From the NCBI GenBank assembly GCA_964017185.1, contig OZ024879.1, forward strand, positions 29,670,956 through 29,734,955: a DNA stretch of 64,000 nt. The letters are read 5' to 3'. Positions within the stretch are counted from its first letter, which is position 1; every line of letters begins with the position of its first letter. The DNA is from Rugalucina vietnamica. Taxonomy: Eukaryota > Mollusca > Bivalvia > Lucinida > Lucinidae. Below are positions 53,650 to 64,000 of the stretch, in pieces. A model generated the notes under the pieces. It ran no database searches. It was not told the DNA's origin and saw nothing but the letters and a program-made list of their open reading frames with translations. The translations under genes and the position numbers were made by a program.

Positions 53650-55440
53650 AATAAGCCTATCCTTAATTGTTTTATTCCTCACAAATACAATGTAACTGCA
53701 TTGACAAAAAATCTACTGAGTATGCAATATATTGATATTATCTTATTTTGTCTATTATTATTGTTAAGTTTCGCAATAGCTCGTAGTGTTAGAACATGCC
53801 TTCAAGGTTTCGGGCTTGACGAGTATAATTAGTTCAATTCGGCCAAAATAAAAAAAAGGTTTGAACAAATATACATATATCTATATATAATATCATAAGT
53901 ATCTGATTGCGCGACGATATTTTTGCCGATTAACCCATATAGGCTTGGAGTTCCATTTTTTGTGGGCACGTATGTAATTATTAATTTATTTCACGTGAAA
54001 TCATGCACAATGTGTGTCTGATTATAATCTTCGATCATTTTATATGATATACAATTCTCTATAAAATGTTAAAATATATCACTACAGGAAACACCCGTTG
54101 AGTCAAAATCCAATAGACCTACTGGTACCGTAGGGATGGGAAACGTCTAGTCGGCAGAAATTGGTTAAGGTTAAGTTCGAGTCAAATGAAAATAGCCTTT
54201 TTAAAAAACACTCGCGCCCGTGTTTTCGATAGAGGCAATGCATAAATCATACTATGCCATAAGTTTAATGCTGAGCTGTTCGAGCTTTGATCACACGATC
54301 TGGAACGTAATGTGTGGAAACCGTCGAATGGCATTTTATTATTATTAATTTTTTTTATATATAATAATGCTGATCAATTCTGATAAGAATGAAAATGCTT
54401 TTCAAGGAGTGGATTAGAATTTTATACGTATACTCAAGGTTTTTGGCTGATTTTGCTATCGATAAATGGGAATGTGTTTAATTAACTTAGTTTGTACTCT
54501 TTTTAAAATTAGACAGATATAGTATAAAACAGCAAGAAACTATTGAAAATGGGGGAGCGTTTTACACACTTAAACGTCTATATACTCGTTCCTATATAGA
54601 AGCAAGATCCCTTAATTCAATTCCCAATACATTTTTATTTTGTGAAAGTGTAATTTGCAGAGATGTTCAACAGTGTATGTTTTCTTAACGTAACGACTTG
54701 AAACACTCGCATTTGCGACTAAGACTGTCGATCAGTATGTGTTTAATTTATGATTAAACGCAAAATATGGTCATAAGAGAAAGCTCATCATACCATAAAG
54801 CTGCCTCATCAATCAACAATAGTTTCTTGCTGACAGACCTCAATGTAGTTTCATTCTAGAGGCGTCGATCACATCACTCGTTAGTTCAATGCCTTACACT
54901 GTCTAGTCCAATCATTTTCCTGTTATGTCAATAAAGGGCGTTTCGCACGTAGTCTGGTTTGAATTATTCGACTGTTCACAAGCCGCCTAGACACTCTTAT
55001 ATGGTAGGTGGCACGTATTTCGCTACCAGTTTCACATGACGCAAAACGTTTACTACAGGGAATGTACAGTAAAACTGAATTCCTTTAAAAGCAATGAAAA
55101 CCCGTTTTGATTTGGTGTCGAAGCTTTTGATGGGTATCGCATATTTGGCTATCAGTTTCACATGACGCGAAACGACTACTATAGACCCCGGCGCCCAACT
55201 TATGAAGAACCAGCTAAGGTTCGTAGAGCACTATATGATAGCACAAAGACAAAATACTGATTTCAATGTTGCACCAAAAGATTTTTTTTTCCACAAGACT
55301 ATTCCATTGTGTACCCAAGAACACTGAATAAATTAAGGCTCACTGATACAGATGTGTTCGTTTAAGAATGCCTCCATTTAGATATTCTTGTAGATAATTT
55401 TAATGGTCCATCCCTAATTTGATAAATTCCAAATTTGGCC
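53650..55440. other. Intergenic, nothing recognised
   Basis: About 1.8 kb of AT-rich DNA with no supported frame or clear repeat; it lies upstream of the small Cys-rich gene promoter. A short direct repeat (TTTCACATGACGC.AAACG) occurs at 55029 and 55155. Confidence 0.6.
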
Positions 55441-55629
55441 ACCCAATCTACCTACCTACCTACCTATCTGAACCTCCTTAGAGAACTTCAGAAGGAATTC
55501 CGGTATACCAAGTGCTATTGGGGGATTAGCTGTAATAAAAAAAAAGTAAAGTGGGTTAAATGGATTTGTATAGTCAAAAAGAGTGTTAGTATAGTTTAAA
55601 AAGACTAAAACAGTATCTGGTGATTAGGA

Positions 55630-56035
55630 GACACATGCACCACCTGGCAGACAGCATGAATGAACTGTGCCACAGTGGAAAGCATGACATTGCTGGTGAT
55701 TAGAGCGTTTCAATGTATTACAGTGCTTGAGAAGAAGCTATATTTGTTGTAATTGGTTGAGGTGTGAATTTGTCTGTAAGCCAGAGGGTGGATGAATCTG
55801 GACTCCCTGCGGTTTGATATGAGGTAGTCTGTCAGAGGGATTGCCACAAGGTCATATGTGATCTTGTATAGCATGACCAGTCGAGTGTCTATGGGTCTTT
55901 GCTTTAATGGACGCCAGCAGAGTTTTTGGAGCATTTGGGTTACACTGCGCTGAGCAGAGCATTTCTAACTTGTATACGAGTATATCACAGTCGAAGTGGG
56001 GAGACCAGACAGAGGAGGCGTATTCTACCTGAGAT
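55630..56035 (-). pseudogene. C-terminal remnant of a non-LTR retrotransposon
   Basis: In two frames on the minus strand: YASSVWSPH, then MLQKLCWRPLKQRPIDTRLV and LYKITYDLVAIPLTDYL, ending YNKYSFFSSTVIH. This is the usual end of a LINE polymerase protein (YASSVWDP...RRAARFV...LYKI motifs). A CTAC microsatellite at 55446-55470 may be its tail. Confidence 0.8.
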
Positions 56036-56039
56036 CATA

Positions 56040-56442
56040 ATTAGAAAATGATTGATTCAGTATATGTAGGTAGGTAGATGGGACTTTTTTTAGATACATG
56101 GTACGTGGAAACACCCCAAACCACCCCGAAACACACCAAACCACCCCAAACCACTTCAAAACCACCAAAAACCCATCTTAAACACGTCAAGACTACATGA
56201 AATACACTTACTGTATCCCAAACCATGTCTTTAAGGGATTCAGAACCCTACCCCCCCCCCAAATTAGTCTCATATGGGGGCTAATATGGGTATACACAAT
56301 AGCATGTGGGTTTGCCTAGAAAAAGCCCATATAAAACCCATATAAATGTATGCATGCAACCTTTGTATGTTGAACGTATCTGGGATCTTCTTGAGTAAGT
56401 TTATATGGGTGCTGCAGTATGAAAGAGGATGCTGCAGTATGA

Positions 56443-56520
<78 letters not shown>

Positions 56521-56940
56521 GGGTGTTTAAGGTGGTATGGGTATGATTGAGTGAGGTTTAAAGTTTTGATGAGGAGGTTTGGTGTGTTTTGAACTGGTGT
56601 AATTTTTGGGCGTTTGGGGAGTTTCTTTGACGTGGTTTGGGGTGTTTTTGGAGTGGTTTGGAGTTATCTATCTATCTATCTTTTCATACTGCAGCACCCT
56701 CTTACGACTATTATGTGCAGTTACGCTGTCAGTGCTAGAATAAAAGCAAGATTATAGGAGATTTAAAAGTGCAATAGTGAGACTTGATTTAAAAAGACAT
56801 AGTGTTAGTGAAGTTATTTACGATAAGATTTGTGTTGTATCGTTTGAATGTGTTCTGGGTTGGTTTTAAAGTGGTTTGGGGTTGTTTGGTGTGTTTTTTG
56901 GGTGTTTCCACGGTCCCTGAAATTTGTAGTGATATAAATA
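56040..56940. repeat. Nested inverted repeat around a (GATA)n array and GT-rich minisatellite
   Basis: The outer arms GGAAACACCCCAAACCACC (56108) and its complement (GTGGTTTGGGG...GTGTTTCCA, 56860-56912), and the inner arms GATGCTGCAGTATGAAAAGA (56427) and complement (TCTTTTCATACTGCAGCA, 56678), flank (GATA)19 at 56446-56521 and a GTGGTTTGG minisatellite. No coding sequence. Confidence 0.8.
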
Positions 56941-59250
56941 GGAGCAATTAAGCCGTAATAGGTGTATAGGGGCGTACTTGATTTAGAAATTTTAAGAGTG
57001 ATCGGATTGCTCCGAGCAGCACGCTAAATCAAGGGAAAGTGGGCAAACGGAGTGAATTCCCATTACTAAGGACGACTTCGGTTGGAACTATTCTAACTAT
57101 GGTGTTACTATGGGAGATGTGGCCTGGTACCCGACTCTTCCATAACAAATGAGACTGACCAATCACGGCCATCGTTAGAAGCCTCCATCACAGAAGAGTT
57201 TTACCAAACTAACCAAGGTAGCTACCATTCCTATGGGCTGGGAGGAAAAGCAATAATGTTTGAAAGTCAAATTGTTGCTTTAAATGATTTTGATTTGGAA
57301 GTGTGTCTCTGCGTCCGGTACCGGACGAATTAGACTAGAGTCTCCGCGTCCGGCAATGCCGGACACCGAGCCTATCCTCACTGGAATAGCTCCGTGTCCG
57401 GCACTACATTTTTCCTACCAGTTTCTTGGTTAAAAAGTAGTAAAAAGTACAAATAATTTGACTACTATCAATACAGTTTGAAGAATAAATATTTTTTCAA
57501 TCGTGTTCCGCCATTTTGAAAAGGGGGTGTAACTCTTAATTTGTTTGTCTTGTGTTAGATGAAACTGTAGCGAATTCAATATCATGTTGCATTTTGGTTG
57601 TTGAATAAAAAAATATTATAATCTTGTTGTTGTTTTTTATCAAATATGATTATCTATCAAATAAGTTCTTTAAGCCCATGTATTTAACCTTGTGTTAAAT
57701 GATGCCAAATAGCCTCTTCTTAAGGTAGCTATAGCCAGCTAACCGCGAATTTCGCACCTCTCTTGTTCCTTTTGAAATGATCTCCGACCCCAAACGACCA
57801 TTCTTAAGTAAAACAAACAAACAATATAATTACGTAAATTAGAAAACAATCCATCCATTAAGATGTGCAATGCAAAAATAAATTATGTTGTCTCTGTTTT
57901 TGACCAGATTAGACACAAACCGGTGATCATGCAGATGCAACTTATATGAACGTACGGCCTATGATTAAAACATGTATATAATATTTAGTTAAGCTTGTCA
58001 TATAAAAATGTTTCATTTATATTTGTCAAGAGCAGACACAAACCGGTAATTATGCAGATGCAATTTATATGATATTCGTTATAAGAACTTATGGTCGTGT
58101 TTATCACCCTGCAATACGCATGGATGTCTCACAAACACCTCCATGCTGAAGAAATAAATTTTGCACTCCTCGCATTGAAACATTGTTGACGCCATGGTTG
58201 GTTGGTTGGTTGGTTGGTATATCTTCCGCCGTGTTCGACGCACCTCTTCTTGAGTAATCGTTATGTACACTTCACCGTCTTTATGTGTTGTGACTTAATG
58301 TTTATCATTCTTTACAACCAGAGTTAAAACGATTCACCATCACCGTATTTACAACTTAAAGTCTCTAAAAAGTCTGTATTAGCTTGGGTGCACCACGGCC
58401 TTCGTACTAGTGAAGTCTATACTGACTTCTTTTTGCGTTTTCTTCTGGGAATAATTGACAGTCTCTTATATCTCTCTATATGTAGTGCGTAACATAGTCT
58501 TCTGCCAAGGGCGATAACTTCACCAATAATCTTGGGATCAACTACCGTAGTACAGTCTGTTATGATTTGTATTAATGTATCTTTGTCACTGAGGTTTATG
58601 TTACTGTCTTTAAAGACAGGGTTTTCATGCCGGGGGGTCTGGTTCCCAGCATCAAAGAGAACAGGTAGCCAGACAGTAGCAGTGGGCGTGGCTTACACCA
58701 GGTAAGCTGGCTACCTATAGGGATCATAAAACTGATAAGGATCACAGGTCATAATTGATTGTAATAGCCACAATTCATTTACCAATAATACCATTATAGC
58801 TGCATTTATAAGACAGGATTAGAAACAAATTTAATAATAATCTAAAACATTTTTCTTTCTTTCTTTTTTTATTTATTTTATCTATTTATTATTTATTTTA
58901 TTTATTTTTTTTTTGAGTCAGTTATTTTTAAACATTTAATAGTATATATAGTAAAATCCAGTTTTGTGCATGTTAAACAGAATCCCATATTTGTATTTAT
59001 TTATCATTAAAATGTTAATTTATGATGATTTTTAATGCTTATGCATTTCAAGAATATAAGTTCCTATATTTTTTTTCTATTTTGCTTCTCATAACCTTTA
59101 TATACTACTAAGGTAAAATCTAGTTTTAAACATGGTAAACAGAATCACTATTTTGTATTTCAGTGTTTATTTATGATTTTTTAATATCCTTCCCTTTCAA
59201 GTATATAAGTTCATATTTCCACTTTAATTTTGATGTCTGACAGATAGAAA
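56941..59250. other. Intergenic, low content
   Basis: Contains a short GTCCGGCA.TGCCGGAC palindrome (57330-57365), a direct repeat of AGACACAAACCGGT (57910, 58033) and AT/T-rich stretches (58850-58920). Only the possible zinc-finger exon at 58084 is protein-like. Confidence 0.55.
58084..58196 (-). CDS. Possible first exon of a zinc-finger gene
   Basis: From ATG at 58196 it reads MASTMFQCEECKIYFFSMEV then FVRHPC, a C2H2-like start (CxxC...HxxxC) in a good translation context (ACCATGG). A donor is not obvious and the frame stops at 58084, so it is short. It may be a remnant. Upstream is a TTGG microsatellite (58196-58218). Confidence 0.3.
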
Positions 59251-59257
59251 TCACACT

Positions 59258-59542
59258 ATTTATTTATTTATTTATTGAAACAGTGTTAGTAATTATTTGA
59301 AGAAAACCAAGAAATAAATTCTTCATGACAAGACAGTTTTGATTGTCTATTGTAACCAATTATGAAGTGTGCCTTCTGCTACATAATAAGAGATAATAAG
59401 GCTAGTTGCAGACAGGTAAGACCTGTCAATCATTTTGTGATGTCACAGTGGCCCTCAGTTGAAAACCAATCAGAATCACAGAATTGATGTTAACCCTTCA
59501 ACAGTCAGGGAAAGAATGGCACAGGTATACCTGTGTGGCCTT
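59258..59542 (-). mobile_element. Non-LTR retrotransposon: 3' UTR and likely (AATA)n tail
   Basis: From the ORF2 stop at 59543 the minus strand runs about 265 bases to CAATAAATAAATAAATAG (59260-59277), a typical simple-repeat tail for CR1/L2-like elements. The target duplication was not found. Confidence 0.45.
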
Positions 59543-61393
59543 TTATACCCCAGCCCTGTCGTTAAGGAAATACTTCAAGTCTCTAAGTATTGGGTGTCTG
59601 ACCCAGTTTAAGCTTTCACACTCCAGCAGGAAATGTCTAAGAGTCTCTTCACCAGACTTACACAGCATACACGTTGGATCAATCTGGTTCTGATTAAAAG
59701 CTACCCGATTCGTTTGAAGAATGTATGTTCCGGTGACTATCTTCAGGTGAACAGCTATACGCGCGACATCCCGAAGACTGCCAGATGACACTATCAGTGG
59801 ATGGTTATTTGCACACTGTCTAGGAGAACACTCTAACCATTTGAGACTTGGGTATAATGGAACCACAGCTTGAATCCTATCAGGCCAGTATTTCCTTACT
59901 GCTTTGTGTACTGTAGATCTCCACTTGGCCTTAGTTGGGGTATTGTGTAGAATCTCTGTACATTCCGGAAGGTCATACAGTATACATAGTTTCTTTATGG
60001 CGATATACCAACTGGAGCTGCTCATGGGTTTCACTGAGAGCTGCCGCAATGCCATCTGTCTCTCCACAGATGTATCCGGTAGTCGAGCAATATTGCCAAA
60101 GAAAGTAAGAGCTCTTTGATGTATCATTGCTTCAGCCGGGAGTGTTCCTGAGAGTATGTATAATGTCGGGTCAGCTGCAGTTGTGGGAAGGGACAATAGT
60201 TGTTTGAGATTTTTCTTATTAAACTTGTCCAGCATGTCTGTATACTTTTGACGAGGCAGAATCACTTCCATGCCATATAGAAGGACAGGTAGAACATATA
60301 TCTGGTACAAATGTATAGAGGTTTCTGGATCTAAACCATTTTCTCCGTGTAGTCCTGCTGACATCAGACTATACATAGTTCGCCTTGCTTTCTTTATGTT
60401 CTCTACAACTGCGCTTTCGTCTGTATCTGATGAGCGACAAATCCCCACATGCATTGTTTTGTTGACCGTTGGCATTTTCACCCCGTCTAGATCCCAACCT
60501 TCAGAGTGGTGTGAAGCAGAGCGCTTAAGCTTATAAAGGATCTCGAGTATGACACTTTTGACAGGTTGTAAGATAAATCTTTCCATCTTGCTATTGTCAA
60601 CACCAATATCCAATAGAGACTGCATAATATCAGGACTGTCGGCTCCAATGGCTACATCGTCAGCACATGCTGGTGCAACGCATATTACTGGCCCAATTCT
60701 TGTGGCATCTTTATTGGTAGATAAGCGATCTAGTAGGCTATTGGAGTAGACTTTGTACAGGTCTGTACTGAGAATTCCTCCTTGACGGACACCCTGCTCC
60801 ACTTGAAACTTCTTTGAGATGTCTCCCTGCCACTTCACTGCTGATTTCGCATCCTGATGTAGGCCATTGACGAGCGTCCACAGGTTGCCCTCGACTCCAA
60901 TGTTGAAAAGCTTTCGCATTAGGCTCTGGTGAGAAACTACATCAAAGGCTGCCTTTGCATCTAAGAAGGCAATATAGGCTGGAGCTCCGATGTCTCGCCT
61001 GTCACGGATGTACTCTTCTAAAATCAACGCTGTGTTCATGGGTGAGGAATTCTCAGTAAAGCCGCGTTGTAGTCCGTTTTGGGATTCAAGTATTAGAGGC
61101 TTTATTCTTGACCTGATGACTGTTTCTATTAATTTGGTGAGGATTGGGATAACTGTTATTCCCCTGTAATTCTTAGAGTCTGTGTTACTGCCTTTCTTCT
61201 TAAAGACTGGCGTTATCAGTCCTAACTTCATTGATTCGGTCACTTGTCCGGACTCAAATATTTTGTTAACGAGGAGACATAGATCATCCAGGATATAGTC
61301 CTCAGCAAACAACAGATGTTCCGCAGTTATACCCATAACGTCTGCAGCTTTTCCCCTATTGAGATTTTTGACAGCTTTTTTTGAGTTCATCAA
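59543..61393 (-). mobile_element. Non-LTR retrotransposon: reverse transcriptase half of ORF2
   Basis: 616 residues with LNRGKAADVMGITAEHL, FLDAKAAFD (143-151), QGVRQGGILSTDLY (200-213) and the catalytic CADDVA (243-248). This is the A-B-C motif order of non-LTR reverse transcriptases, with Cys in place of the usual Tyr before ADD. The C-terminus has a Cys/His cluster CMLCKSGEETLRHFLLECE. The frame is intact over its full length, so the copy is young. It is the downstream part of the ORF that begins at 63041, separated by a one-base frameshift. Confidence 0.93.
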
Positions 61394-63041
61394 CTGTTAC
61401 CGGAGAAGTAAGCTGACCCTGTGCCAGGCATATATCTTCTATTTCTGGTAAATCCTGTAGTACAAGGTTATGGTAATCTTCATCAAAAGAAGGATCTGTT
61501 GAGGTTGCCGATAGTTTACTGAAGTGTTCGAACCAGCCAGACATAACACCCTCTCCCTTGTACACCTCACCGGACACATGTAGTTCATCTATGTAACTGG
61601 TTAGCCTTCCTCTTTGTTTTCGTATTAGTTTATGGAATAGCTGAACATCGTGTGGCTTGGCATCGAGTATTTCTTGCCTCTCTTCGTTGAGCTTGACCAT
61701 GGTCTGGTTTCTACATGCACGCCTTAGAGCTTGTCTGGTCTCACGTTTTGCAATTAGTAGCGGATGACTTGGGTTGTTTGGACAGCCCCCATATTTCCAA
61801 GCAGCAAATGCAGACTTCTTTTCTTTCAAAACTTTGTGTATTTGTGGGTTCCAGTCTACTAGATTTGGCTTTCTCATCCGTCTAACTTGTGGTGGCCCTG
61901 CTAGTCTGGCGGCTTTCTGTAATATGTTATTGAATTTGACTACACTGTTGTCCAGTCCACTAGCCGAGGCCGCTGTGACCTCAAACTCTGCCAGAAGCTC
62001 GACAAGGTTGCGACGATAACCATCGATGTCCGTCTTCTTCCAGTTTATCTTTGATGTTATTGTTCTGTCAGCTTTCTTCCTTGCCTTATCTAGGTGTAGG
62101 CTCAAGGTACAGGTGATTGGATAGTGATCAGAGTTGTTTTCTGGAATATCAAGCCTTTTAACCTGTATAACTTTGTTGGAGAATGACTTGGAGAAAAAGA
62201 AATGGTCGATTGTCGTTGAATCAACACCATTAGGATGTATAAATGTCTTGTCTGTAATAACTGTAGCTAGGCAATGATCAGACAGGAAATCCTTTAAACT
62301 TGAGGATCTTCTTGTAGATCCAGATTCATAATCTTCATTGAAATCCCCTCCAATCAAGATACTGTGTGAGCTGTTATATTTTGAGATAATTTCATGTATT
62401 TGGTCCAGACACTCTTGAAAGTTGTCGAAGTTGTCGGTGACTCCTTTACATGGCATGTATGCTGATATAAGTAAAACTGGCTGATCTGTTTTCAATGTCA
62501 CACACTGTAGCCTGTTACCCCCATCTGGCAGTACAGATATGAGATTATCTATTTCTTTTTTCCACAATATGCCAACCCCTCCATAGCCTCTCGGCATTTG
62601 CACTGGCAATATTGGGTCGTCGGAATCAACTGCCTTGCCCACTCCGGTGAACTTTCCGTGAATTTTTTTAAGCCTATTTAGTTGACAGTCAAAAAGCCAA
62701 TGTTCTTGGAGAAGAATTATATCATTACTCTTGGCAAGTTTGTCAATAGCATGCTTAGCCGTGTTGATATTTTTACAGTTGAAAGATACAATTCCGCAAC
62801 GATGCAAGGCATTTGATTCAGAAGTCGGCTTCGGTATAATATGTGTATTTTCTATGTCCAGTCCCGTGTTTTCCACCCTCCCCATAAAAAGACTGTGACT
62901 CGGGATTGTATCCATTTCCATTTGGGAAATTTTTGCGAAATAATGGTTGACCCTGGGTATACTTGGCCATCTCCTGGAACTGTCTTCTCTGTGGAGCTTG
63001 TGTCTTTGGGGGCTGATTATCCATATTTCTGTTTGTGGCAC
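61356..63041 (-). mobile_element. Non-LTR retrotransposon: endonuclease half of ORF2
   Basis: 561 residues. An apurinic-like (APE) endonuclease occupies about 80-315: GIVSFNCKNI (N88), LLQEHWL (E113), SAYMPC (Y195), GGDFNEDY (D233, N235), TIDHFF (D279, H280) and NNSDHYPIT (D305, H306). This nicks target DNA to prime reverse transcription. The remaining 245 residues lead toward the polymerase. The frame leaves the polymerase frame at a run of seven T (A on the coding strand) at 61376-61382 and stops at 61356. Confidence 0.93.
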
Positions 63042-63546
63042 AGACCATGTTTGGCACCATCACCTTTGACCCAACAATAGGATGTACAGCGTGGGGTTTA
63101 TTCTGTCGATGCTGGATTATCGTTTTCGTAGGCACGCTACTACTCGGCTGTTGGTAATATGGTATCGGGTGTGATGTAATGTTGCACTGTGCAACTCTAG
63201 GGTCTGACATGGTCCTCGCTTCGTACGAAGTATGGCTATCAGCAGGCCTGTGTGCTGGTTGACTCAAAGTCGGTCCAGGGTAGGGCCACTGTGACCCCGA
63301 GTCTCGAAAGTGTTGAACTTCAGTTTGTAGGGGTTGGGGTTTAACACTGGGGTACTCGCTTGTGCTTGGTACACGGTACTTCACTGAATTCGCAATTGGT
63401 TGTTCCACTATATCGTCTGAACTAACAGGGGCATTGTTATAGGTGTCTTGCTGTCTACTGTCTGCTTTTTCAAAATCTTGACTTCCACTCTTGAGTAAAA
63501 CGAAAAACTGTGAAGAAAAGGCGCGAAGGATTCCGAATATGCTCAA
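62818..63546 (-). mobile_element. Non-LTR retrotransposon: ORF1-like frame
   Basis: 242 residues rich in Pro, Gln and Ser, with no zinc knuckle or RRM that I can see, overlapping the start of ORF2 by 224 bases in another frame. By position it is ORF1 (RNA-binding in related elements), but no motif confirms it. Confidence 0.6.
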
Positions 63547-63791
63547 CTTTAACCAATGAAAACTCTTGTAAATAAATCAACCAATCGCAAAGCTTGTTAG
63601 AAAACTTGCGACAAATTTGTGTGCCAAGAAACCGAAGCCGAATCCTTTAGCGTAAAACTGTGTACTTTAAAAACGAAACCGAGTTCAGTCCCATAATTAA
63701 ATATTTTTATAATAAAAATAATCCCATTATGCTCAGGTCGATCGGATCAATCGGATTGGCTATATCAAGTGCGACCCAGTATAATTTGCAT

Positions 63792-63793
<2 letters not shown>

Positions 63794-63831
<38 letters not shown>

Positions 63832-63854
63832 TAATAATAATAATATTATTAATG

Positions 63855-63889
<35 letters not shown>

Positions 63890-63890
63890 C
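63794..63890. repeat. (AAT)n microsatellite with a central variant
   Basis: AAT units with a few ATG/ATT interruptions, between the retrotransposon and the right-edge gene. Confidence 0.95.
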
Positions 63891-63931
63891 GGTCCATAAG
63901 ATACATTCGTGTAAACTATTAGCATTTCAAA

Positions 63932-64000
63932 ATGGCCGCTCTTGCAAAGTTTTCCAAATCGAGCAAATTATTTCAGAAATATGGGGCTAGTAAACGAATT
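63932..64000 (+). CDS. Start of a probable gene, truncated by the window edge
   Basis: ATG at 63932 in a good context (TTTCAAAATGGCCGC, also YY1-like) opens a 23-codon frame with no stop to the end of the window. The start MAALAKFSKSSKLFQKYGAS is basic, Ser-rich and lacks acidic residues, as in mitochondrial presequences. I do not recognise the protein. It could be a chance frame, but the conserved-promoter look of AAAATGGCCGC argues for a real start. Confidence 0.4.
   Translation, partial: MAALAKFSKSSKLFQKYGASKRI

Noticed and set aside
63660..63925. Poly-Ile frames near the right edge
   Set aside because: Translations of the AAT microsatellite.
1..64000. CRISPR array, bacterial operon, integrated virus or phage
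   Set aside because: Repeats are minisatellites and transposons without unique spacers; coding frames are split by introns; no capsid, envelope or integrase motifs were seen.

Overview
This is eukaryotic nuclear DNA, most likely from a marine bivalve mollusc. The reasons are one intron-rich animal gene spread over more than 40 kb, tRNA-headed SINEs, Helitron/Helentron-like elements with internal tandem repeats ending in an AGCTCACC/GGTGAGCT hairpin, and many foldback MITEs of types I associate with bivalves. The species cannot be named from the sequence.

Left two thirds (about 0.56-41.3 kb, minus strand): the 5' two thirds of a UBR5 (EDD/HYD) E3 ubiquitin ligase gene. I resolved 32 coding exons, from the start codon at 41332 to the donor at 563. 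Every junction keeps reading phase, giving 5,662 coding bases (about 1,887 residues): UBA domain, RCC1-like beta-propeller region and UBR-type zinc finger. The MLLE and HECT catalytic parts lie beyond the left edge. Introns hold 18 copies of one roughly 230-bp MITE with 4-bp A/T-rich target duplications, Helentron-like tandem-repeat elements, SINEs, foldback elements and a reverse-transcriptase retroelement.

The most unusual feature is that at least eleven of the 32 exons have local partial copies in the neighbouring introns. Several copies differ from the real exon mainly at synonymous sites, as if they diverged while still coding. One (exon 26b) has matching phase and a donor and could be a mutually exclusive exon. 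The UBR-box exon end is repeated seven times in all at 118-bp spacing, and a minisatellite in intron 26 is built from the first codons of exon 26.

Middle (41.4-51.6 kb): probable UBR5 promoter side, then transposon-rich DNA: a hAT-like element with an 8-bp target duplication, a second copy of the reverse-transcriptase retroelement, foldback elements with a SINE inserted in one, and a 2.65-kb element with 95-bp terminal inverted repeats.

Right (51.6-64 kb): a small unrecognised gene on the minus strand with TATA box, 5' UTR exon and two coding exons, encoding a Cys-rich protein of about 200 residues; a degraded LINE tail; a nested palindrome around a GATA microsatellite; a possible zinc-finger first exon; an almost complete non-LTR retrotransposon (endonuclease plus reverse transcriptase, one frameshift); and at the extreme right edge the first 23 codons of a probable plus-strand gene. 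I found no prokaryotic operon, CRISPR or phage content.
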